From Trichostrongylus colubriformis (Eukaryota; Nematoda; Chromadorea; Rhabditida; Trichostrongylidae), in contig OZ022260.1 of assembly GCA_963978905.1 (NCBI GenBank), forward strand, positions 38,810,259 to 38,874,258: a DNA stretch of 64,000 nucleotides. Reading direction: 5' to 3'. How positions within the stretch are numbered: the first letter of the stretch is position 1; each line of letters starts with the position of its first letter. The notes beneath the pieces are model-generated. The model was not told the DNA's origin, searched no databases, and was given only the letters and a program-made list of their open reading frames with translations. The position numbers and the translations under genes are program-made. Below, piece after piece: positions 55,887 through 64,000 of this stretch.

Positions 55887-56060
55887 AGGCCGCGCTCATA
55901 CTCAGCACCGGCAGTGGGTGGTTGCGTTCACAGGCAGCGAGAGAGAGCGGCACGAGGGAGGTCAGAGACGACGCAGGCGTCGAGGCAGGATGCCATAGAC
56001 GTAGACGCAGAGACACGCAGCCACACCCCGCTACCGCCACGCAAAGTATGAACGCGGCCT
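55887..56060. mobile_element. GC-rich palindromic MITE, copy 1
   Basis: The ends pair: AGGCCGCGCTCATACT at 55887 with AGTATGAACGCGGCCT ending 56060. The interior (GGTTGCGTTCACAGGCAGCG ... ACACGCAGCCACACC) is partly self-complementary. A degraded copy lies at 62486-62618. Confidence 0.75.
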
Positions 56061-57136
56061 AACCGCGCCGCGCGTCGCTATGCAACCATTATTATGTTGT
56101 TACGAGCACTCTTCTCACCGAAAAACAAGCCACAGCACATACCGTTTGTTTGAAGCTCTAGATTTTCTTTGTAGTTAATGTATTTCCCCCTTGAAAAACG
56201 AAACTACCAAACATAGTTAATGTATTTCTCCCTTGAACAACCAAATTACCGAACTACTGCTTTTAAATAGAGGCGAAAATGAAACACAATAAAGCAAAGC
56301 TGCTATATGGCAAGTATGAAAAGGCGATCGCTAAATGCACACTAAAAAAGGGTGGGAAGCGAGAACTCCATTGTATCAATGTCTAACACATGACGTCAGA
56401 CTCAAGCATTGGAGACTTTGAATCCTTTTGGCAAAAAATACTAGCGTGCTAGTGAAGTAAACCGCTTCAGAAGAAGTGGTAAGTTCCACTCCATCGCAAT
56501 TTGATTGCGTTCAGAGATGTGCTTCGAAAATTGTGGCGCTTTTTCACAAAAACCTATTCATATGGAACGGAACGTCTAACGCGCACCAAAACTCCAACCA
56601 GGAAACGAGTCTATCATTGAAGTTATTGTCTCAACTCTTCACGTCCCTAATACCTTAGAGAGTTGTCATTTTAGCCACCCTCGCCATAAGCATCACATTC
56701 GACTTCCCTCAGCAACCCTGAAGTCCAAAATGTGTTAGGTTGAACAAAAAGTTCTCGCTATTTTGGCAATTTCTGTTTCATCGTGATTTTTTCAACGTGT
56801 ATATTTCGCAATTTCTTGAGTTTTTCAGATGCCACTTTGTTGAAGGAAACCCGTTCGTTCTTTGGGATTGAAAGCCTAAATGAAGGTTCCAGCAGAACGC
56901 TGCCCAGTTGTTATTTGAAACCACAGAAAACCACGATTTTTTGCTGCCACTAGATGCCTCAGTACTTCTAGGAAATGCATCGTGGTCGACTTTGAAAATG
57001 ACGACAAATTCAGGAAGGGATGTTGCCAAGCGGGGTATAGTAGATTTTGCAATGTACACTCAAATAGATAACGGTCCAGAATTATGCACCCATCAGTGTC
57101 TTTCCCATGGCCTATCGTTAACGTTGTCGAGTTATA
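56061..57136. other. Intergenic with a solo mariner-like end
   Basis: TTAGGTTGAACAAAAAGTTC at 56735 resembles the TIR of hookworm bandit-type mariners. No opposite end or transposase domain was found nearby, so it may be a truncated element. Otherwise nothing is recognised. Confidence 0.35.
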
Positions 57137-57600
57137 GGAATCGTCCAAGGAGAATGAGTATCTTCGTTACCCATATATTCACGTCGTATTTGCCTAATAA
57201 GGGCCGCATGCAAAGTTTCACGCCAAAAAGTGAGAAGTCGGCCAAGATACAACAACAAAGTCTCGACCGGTCGCTTTGACAATACGTCTCCGACCGCTGC
57301 GGACGACGGGGTGGGCACTGAGTGAGTGCCCACCCCGTCGTCCGCTGCGTCGGAGACGCATTGTAAAAACCTGTAATTACGTGGACAGCCCAGTTCTTCG
57401 TTCTCAACCGCGGCGGATGACGGAACGGGGTCCTTGCTCGGACGCGCGGCCCGCCCGCCCGCCCGGCCGAGAATTCGCGGAGCTGTATCTTAGCCGAATT
57501 CTCATTTTTTTCGCGTGAAACTTTGCATGCGGTCCACAATGGACGAATACAACATAAATATAAGGGTAATAAAGGAATTCATTCTTTCATGGACGATTCC
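57137..57600. mobile_element. Large palindromic element with GC-rich core hairpin
   Basis: AGGAATCGTCC at the left pairs with GGACGATTCC at the right (ending 57602). Pairing continues inward through GGCCGCATGCAAAGTTTCAC/GTGAAACTTTGCATGCGGTC and CCAAGATAC/GTATCTTAG. In the left half, 57285-57319 pairs with 57325-57358 as an almost perfect 34-bp stem (CGTCTCCGAC...) with a 5-nt loop. The right half carries an extra GC-rich CCGCCCGCCCG tract. No coding role is seen. Confidence 0.8.
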
Positions 57601-57789
57601 GTAAATTCTGTGAGCCAGCATACATACAAGTGGAATCCTACAGCCAAAACTGACCAGAGTCCGCCAAAAATACGCTCTCTTCAGTGAACAAATAACGCCG
57701 ACGCCGCTGACGCCAACCGCTGAACTATACAAGAAAGTACAAAAGATCATGTGCAGAATTCTGCTACATTCTTTGTCAACCTGGATATA

Positions 57790-58529
57790 CAGGGGGTGCC
57801 AAAAAAGTAATTTTCTCTCCTCCACTTTCACCCCACTTTAGTCGAACCACAGCAAAATCTGTTGAGTTATTTTCATCCCCAGATTCAAGAGCAGTCCTCA
57901 CTCTATCACTATACTGCGTGGCAGCCTTCTGCACGAGCAGGAGCGGGAGCGAGGAAAGAGTGAACAAGATGTGTCACCCCAACCGGGCAAAATCCGAAGT
58001 TTTGTCGCCCTCGTTCACAACCTTCCTGGATCCGTTCACTCTGGGTACCTAAGGGGATTCATACTGGGTGGTGTTCTTTGAAATTCCGTTTTTTTTTCGG
58101 GTTCCCAGTGCCCTTAGTTTCCAAGAGCAAAAACGTGACCTTTCCACTGAAACCCTCCGGAGGCGGATTTGGGCATGAAAATAATACTCCGGATCATAAC
58201 AGCCTTGTCCAAGCAGCAAGGGCTCTATGACTTCCATGATCCGAAGGGCCCATCCTCAGGAAGCTTCCCACAAAAGACCTACCACGGAGCCTGGCTTCAC
58301 TGTTTTAAGCGGACCTTGATACTGTAGGTAATCCGAAGCCCGACTGCGCCGAATGAAAGCTCCATATTTTCATAAAGATGAACGTAGGGAGCCACAGCTT
58401 GTTCCTGCTTTTAGAGGAACATTTCGGGAATATTTTGCACCAATACTTTTATCTCTTTCGTTTCCCTATGTTTTGTATAATTGGCAGATATGAGCCGTGG
58501 GCAAAATTACTTTATTTTGGCACCCCCTG
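57790..58529 (-). mobile_element. 740-bp non-autonomous TIR element, family copy 3 (reversed)
   Basis: It starts CAGGGGGTGCCAAAAAAGTA after TA (57788-57789) and ends TTTTGGCACCCCCTG before TA (58530-58531). The interior is the reverse complement of the copies at 4076 and 16861, and the terminal 14 bases are the best preserved of the three copies. Confidence 0.88.
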
Positions 58530-58531
58530 TA

Positions 58532-58666
58532 GTTCCAAGGAAGCAAAAAAAAGTAAAATCTTCTTCACAGTTTCATAGTTCCAAGGAAACAAAAAAGGTA
58601 AAATCTTCTTCACAGTTTTATAGTTCCAAGGAAACAAAAAAAGTAGAATCTTCTTCACAGTTTTAG
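58532..58666. repeat. Three-copy minisatellite (about 45-47 bp unit)
   Basis: The unit GTTCCAAGGAAACAAAAAAA followed by GTAAAATCTTCTTCACAGTT repeats three times. It starts at the first base after the TA of the adjacent TIR element. Confidence 0.95.
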
Positions 58667-59193
58667 ATTCTGAGAGAAAGAATTCTATTAAATAATAAGA
58701 TTCGCTCAATAGCTGTTGAGAAAAGTGTGCTGAAGCGTGCTAATAGAAGCATGAAGGGCTGCTAATGGTTTCTGTTTGGTTGCAAACAAATGTACTTGAG
58801 CAGAGTTATGATCTTCCAAAGATAAGCTACCCGAAACGGCGGATACTTCCCGACCGATCTGATGGTTTACTCTTTCGTAGGACATTCTTTATTCTGCTCT
58901 ATTAACTCCTTCAGGGAAATGCATTACGATTCCGAGTGTTAGCAGACGGAATACCCAAATGTCTTGCTGCCGACCCTGCCATTGGGAGAATAGGGAAGAC
59001 TGTCCTTGTCGGCCTGTCAGCACCTTAGGTACTTGCCTCAGTGCTCAACCCTTGTGGGTAGGAGAGGAGATCATTGTTGCCTTACTATAAAAGGAATATT
59101 AGCGTCACCTCTTGACTCTCATTTTATGTTATAACACATCATTAATAATTATTTGTCTTCTCTAGAATTAACTAATGAATTAGTTTTGATCAG
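58667..59193. other. 5' flank of the unknown plus-strand gene
   Basis: No exon is recognised. The gene's first visible coding exon begins after an acceptor TTTTGATCAG (AG at 59192-59193). An upstream exon was looked for at 58911-59050 but no open frame with splice sites was convincing. Confidence 0.35.
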
Positions 59194-59209
59194 GTTCAAC
59201 GCCGTTCAT

Positions 59210-61519
59210 ATGTCCTTCAAAACCACGATACTAACAGCTCTCCAGAAAGTGTCCAACTCTTACAGGAAGGTTAGCATCATAAGTTAAAAAATATTGTAAA
59301 TTCTGTTCAAGCAGTATAACTAAGCATAACATTTCAAAAGGTTATTAGACTTACTACCATATTTTGCAGGATCGACGGAACACTGTATTGCTGGAGCCGC
59401 CGTTTCGGGCCCTTCCAATCACACCAGGGCGAGAAGAGTGAGTCATATATCGCGTCAGCAGTTTCAACCACTAAAAAATAATAGATGGTGCAGATTACTA
59501 GTGATTATTACTGTGATTCATTTTATTACTGCACCATACCGTTATACTGAAGAAATAATCCATTTTTCTAGTGAATTTGGAATCAAGCTCACATTTAAAA
59601 AAATAAAAATGAGGCAAATACCATACCATTAACAGAATGGGCACGTTAACCATGGTTCATTAATGAAAATTTAGAAGTAAGATTACAGTGAAGATTTCAG
59701 CGTCTACTATGTTATTGATGACCTCAGCAATATGACAATGACAACCGACGTTTACGATGCCGATGTTGACAAGACATACTATGAAGTCAGTTTCGTGTTT
59801 TCACTAAAAAAATGAGATTTTCATAGGAACCTACTCATACAGAAGATTTTGTAATGATTCGATTTATGTTATGATTGTTCTGAGAAGTAGTAACAGCTCA
59901 TACCTATTGCGGAATCGTTCAGATTTAGTTACAGGCACATAGTTAACCCGACCTCGCTGGATAACAATGTTATGGTTTTACGGTACAAACAGCACATCTT
60001 TCTAAAGACCATTAGCCCATCGATGTCACCTTAATTCCCTTCAACCAATTTCATCTTGTTTACAGAGTATGAGCCTATGCCTCCAGCCGGTACATGTTTC
60101 TACTCACCCAATAATGATAATTGATCCCCACAGTTACTTCTCCAATGCATCTGAGGTCATTACCATACCGTTATTTCAGTCCTATCGCTACAGCTGCGGA
60201 TGAGAGGCTATATCACTCCATCTTTAACGACTTACTTCTGGTTTTTAAAAGGTCTAATCGAAGATAAAGCGGTACCAGAAAATTGCTGTAAAAAACAAAT
60301 TGCTCCGTATTAATTTGAGGAGCCGCACAAAAATAGAATTCCTGGATCTCACCGAGCTTTCTTGTGGCTATACGTTCATCAATCACGATGACCAGTACTA
60401 AATATTGAACAGCCACAATAAACGCAAGGAAAGGGCAGGCAACGGTGCAAATACCTCCTGAAATATCTGAATCTTTAGAAAGTTTGAGGACTGGAAAACC
60501 ATAGTTTGATGTAATAGGTCGATGGCGCCAGAAGGCTGTCTGGTCGCAACATGTGTAAGAATGCAATTAAGGTAACAGACTTTTAAAAAAGATGGGATGG
60601 TCGCAAAATGTGTACGGAAAATTTAATTGAGGTCACAAACTTTTAAAAAGGTTGGGACCACTTACACTCGATGATTACCACGAAATCGACGCCGTAGGAA
60701 TTACCAGAAGTGGCGAGTTCGCGATTTGATGCGCGTCGATCACTTCCTGGATATTAAGTTTCAGATTCAAAACTTTCAGAATGAAACCTTTTACGAAGCA
60801 GAACCCTCTCGAACCCCGCTACGACGGTCGACAAAAAGGAAACACTCTTCGATCATGGCTCAACCCGAAGTGCCTCTGGAGGTGATGCATTTCTCAGGAT
60901 GATTTCATAGAGCGTTAGAAATTCTGGTAAATTCTATAATGGTTTTAATTTGCAGCCGTTATTAACATCAACGCCACATAGTTTCGACGCCATTGAAGAA
61001 TTCGCTTACTCTCCACCAGCAAAACGAGCACCGATACTGAGAAGAATTCCTTTGAAGCTAGTAAGTGATTTACCTACAGCAAAATACATAAGCACAAGTG
61101 TGGCATAAGCATGGCTGCACCTCGTGATAACTGCCACTGAAGTTGCGGTTTGAGTAAAGAAGTGTCGACTCTAAACTGTCATAGAATGGCAGAATCGCAA
61201 AGGCGGCTGATGCAAGCCCCCCCCCCCCCTTCGAAATATAGAGCTTCACTAATATGGCTCACATTACCTGCAAATATTGATTTGGAAATGATTCTACAAA
61301 CTCAAAAAGGAAGCATTTAGGACATCCCACTGCAACATCCTCCAGCAATCCCAGAAAAAGAAGATGAAGAGAAGGAAACTTGTTCGAAGCCTATGTGTCA
61401 TCGAATCAAGGTGGTTTAATTCAACTTTTCAAGCCACGTTTAAAATTTATTTTCATTGGCAGAAAAGACACTTTGGAGGAATTTCCCCTTCAATGATTCA
61501 ATTTCAATTTTTAGTCTGA
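59210..61519 (+). CDS. Unrecognised protein, eight-exon model, 223 aa
   Basis: I do not recognise this protein. The exons are 59210-59269 (from ATG), 59370-59437, 59701-59785, 60066-60155, 60765-60881, 60956-61060, 61321-61410 and 61463-61519 (TGA). The CDS is 672 nt, all in phase with GT/AG boundaries. The product starts MSFKTTILTALQKVSNSYRK and has no signal peptide or clear membrane segment. It is rich in Ser, Pro, Thr and charged residues after residue 70, with a basic RRSTKRK (about 121-127) that could be a nuclear signal, PPAKRAPILRR (160-170), and an acidic patch EKEDEEKE (186-193). It is probably largely disordered. Weak points are exon 4, where an acceptor two bases downstream opens a different short reading frame ending in TGA, and exon 7, which could read on to a stop without splicing. 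The acceptor 16 bases before the ATG may be a spliced-leader site or show that the gene starts further upstream. An AATAAA lies at 62028-62033. Confidence 0.55.
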
Positions 61520-62485
61520 TTTCATAATCACACTGGTGAGTAAAGCGACGGACAGCTAAGGTGTAGCGGCTACACCGTTGCTGCAGATGAGGATTTCTTT
61601 CCGGGACTTCTCCCAGCGACTCATTTGCATGCCATAATTTGCACATTACTGTTTATTCTATTTTCATCTTTTTTCACTGTATCGTCTTTATTCTATTTTC
61701 ATCTTTTCACTGCATGTTCTTATCAGCATAACTTGTTCACTGAATATTGTACGTTCTACCGCAAACTCGAGAGGGAAGCTCATGATCATTCACTTCCGGC
61801 CTGATGATTTCTCTCTTGTCTCTGCGTTCAGATTTTATGAAAAGTAATAGAATGAGTAATAATAATAGTAATAATAATAATACTGATGAAAATATTAATA
61901 TATAAACGTATATTGCTAGGTATATAGATGTTTAGAAGTATTGAATACACCTGTTCTTCGCTCCATATACGGTGTTACAATTCCTTTCCATTCCTGATGC
62001 TCTGCTTCTCTTTTCATCCTCTTTAATAATAAAAGATTATTATTATTTTATCTAAAAAAAGACATAAGTAAAAGACACATACGTATTGCGTATGAAATTA
62101 GGTTTTTGCAATCAAGCATTTTCGAACCTTTGCAAAAAAGGCAGTCTTCTGGATACATTCTTTGAAAACCATACAATTTGAGATAGCTCGAAGATGAATT
62201 TACCTTTCTTTGCTAAGGTTTCTACCGCATGCATCCGTTGACTTCAGTCCAGTAAAAACTAACAAGATTAATATTATTTTGAAGCTAAACGACCACAAAT
62301 TTCACATTTGTGATCAGGATACAGAACTCCCTTACATGGAACTTGTAAACGTCTTTGGTGAAGGGAGTTGTAGTGCCACTTTACTGCAATGGCGCTAACA
62401 TCAAAAAGGTCCTACTCATGACCAGCGTTACGGATAACTCGTGTAGCAGGCCCATTGCTGCATTTGATGTTCGCGCTGATGTGTG

Positions 62486-62618
62486 AGGCTGTGTTCATAC
62501 ATTGCGCCTGCAGGGCGTGGCTGCGTTCACAGGCAGCGAGGCAGGGTGTCACAAGCTAAAGACGTAAAAACACGCATCCAAACCTAGTCGCCAGCAATGC
62601 AAAGTATGAAAACTGTCT
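62486..62618. repeat. GC-rich palindromic MITE, degraded copy 2
   Basis: AGGCTGTGTTCATAC...GGCTGCGTTCACAGGCAGCG...GCAAAGTATGAAAACTGTCT follows the same order as 55887-56060 with several changes and a deletion. Confidence 0.65.
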
Positions 62619-63933
62619 CGTTGCCTGCGTCTTCTCTGCACCTCCCCGAGCAACCTTTCGCAACGCGAGCTCGAAACCAACTTTCTGCAGTTGTACCTTC
62701 TCTCATATTGCATGACTGGATCTCGACTAAACGTATTATGGTGTACCTTGACACCTCGTCAACTGTTTCAAACTCTATTGAGAAAACACTTTACTAAAAT
62801 GCTAAATAAAACTATGTATACAACGAAAGTATCGAGAAGCCGAAAAGAAGAACATCAGGAGGAAGAGACTGAATAGCGCTGCTTATATCAACAACTTTCA
62901 CGATAACATGCAAATGACCGACAAAGAACAGTACGTCTCATTCGAATATAAATGAGTTGAATAGAATTGAATGCACGTTCCTCGCCGTACAAGAAATAAT
63001 AAAATAAACAAAAAAAGGAAATTCGATCGCTTCAAATAGCATCTATGTACAGAAAAAATATGTATACTATATATGTCTGATGTGAAACTAGAATGTCAAA
63101 TAACAAACTCTCTTGCATTAATCTTATAGCAATCCAAATAATGACAATAGAATATTATAAAAAAGTGGTTAACACACACAAATAGAAAAAAGAATCATCT
63201 ACGGACCGTCCTACGATGCAGGTAAAGATCTTCTTACGAACTCAACGAACATTAAAAAATGATATCAATCGAACTCAAACTATACAATATATCAATAGGT
63301 CACGTAGATGAAACAAAGGTCTACACTACAAGTCACTCAAAGATATTGCATAATTGGTTCCAAAACAATTTCCTAGCTACCAGTGAACTAAGTTGAACAA
63401 AGAGGATGAATAGAAGAATCGGAGCGCTAATTCTACTGCAGCTTGTTTCACTAGAGGTGTGATAAGCAAAGATCCCATTCGACTAGTGAGAGAGGTCAGC
63501 CGGCTCCGTGCTCAAGACCTTTTGGACTTGAGTTTTCCCAAAAGAAGAAAGCATTGGACTTATATGTATGTATAGAGGCACTGAATGCTTTGATGACGCG
63601 TATACGATGCAGATGAAAAGAACACACAGAAACCCGTGCGAAACATACACCGAATTACACGTCAAGATAATAGAAGATATATGTGGGCCATTTTTCAATT
63701 CTCTGAACATGTTCAAGCTACAAATAATTTTTTGATTATAGCGCAGTAAAAAAGAAGGCGGTCCAGACAAGTAGAACACGCTCGCTTAGAACCGGGAAAG
63801 TATATTATACGGTTCCCAGCAACCGTGTACAGCCGTACTGCAGAACGCGCCGAACACGGAAAGAGAAAAGAAAAACGTGAAACATTTAGTTGGGACAAGC
63901 CAAGTTGCACATTTTGTTCGTCATTATGCACCG

Positions 63934-63999
63934 GAAGCATTCAGAAAATGAAACGAACTGTAAAACGAAGCATTCAGAAAATGAACAAACCGTACACAT
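63934..63999. repeat. 33-bp tandem repeat at the right edge
   Basis: GAAGCATTCAGAAAATGAA is repeated at 63934 and 63967. It may continue beyond the window. Confidence 0.8.
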
Positions 64000-64000
64000 C

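Larger units (their letters stand above)
61520..64000. other. Right end: no gene seen
   Basis: It contains an (AAT)n-like run at about 61852-61884, a C-tract at 61207-61218 just upstream (inside intron 6 of the gene model), a degraded MITE copy and a terminal 33-bp tandem repeat. Frames at 62210-62398 (plus) and 63483-63940 (minus) have no recognised domain or splice support. Confidence 0.45.

Noticed and set aside
56733..57136. Calling a full bandit-type mariner
   Set aside because: Only one TIR-like end is visible, with no opposite end or transposase motif.

Overview
The window looks like nuclear DNA of a nematode, most likely a strongylid or hookworm-type rhabditid. Three multi-exon genes can be read, with short exons, TTTCAG-type 3' splice sites and long introns. 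Two encode recognisable animal proteins (an N-cadherin-type classical cadherin and a calponin-homology/transgelin protein), and two start codons sit close behind acceptor-like sequences that could be spliced-leader sites. Everything between and inside the genes is dense with Tc1/mariner elements, palindromic MITEs and tRNA-derived SINE-like repeats. There is no bacterial operon structure, no CRISPR array and no rRNA.

Layout. (1) 473-25328, minus strand: the 5' part of a classical cadherin, which I read as the long N-cadherin-like form of hmr-1. Twelve exons join in one phase-consistent frame from a signal peptide at 25263 down to 473; the gene continues off the left edge. Its introns (up to about 9.4 kb) hold most of the repeats in the left 25 kb. 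(2) 25.3-40.6 kb: no convincing gene. It holds SINE-like and other dispersed repeats, a composite of inverted repeats (32.9-36.1 kb) and two MITEs. (3) 40610-46544, minus strand: a complete five-exon gene for a 142-residue calponin-homology protein with a 1-kb inverted repeat in its second intron. (4) 46.6-59.2 kb: a transposon-rich stretch. It has a full-length Tc1-type element with an intact transposase, two mutually abutting mariner deletion derivatives, several TIR elements, a large GC-rich palindrome and a minisatellite. (5) 59194-61519, plus strand: an eight-exon gene model for a 223-residue protein I do not recognise. (6) 61.5-64 kb: no gene seen; simple repeats and a degraded MITE.

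How the genes relate. The cadherin is a cell-surface adhesion receptor (catenin/actin-linked in the known family) and the calponin-homology protein is a likely actin-associated cytoplasmic protein. They lie on the same strand about 15 kb apart, and nothing in the sequence says they are co-regulated. The main biological interest of the window is its transposon landscape and a decayed duplicate of a cadherin exon. Exon boundaries were set by hand from splice motifs and phase; family assignments rest on remembered family features, not on a database search.
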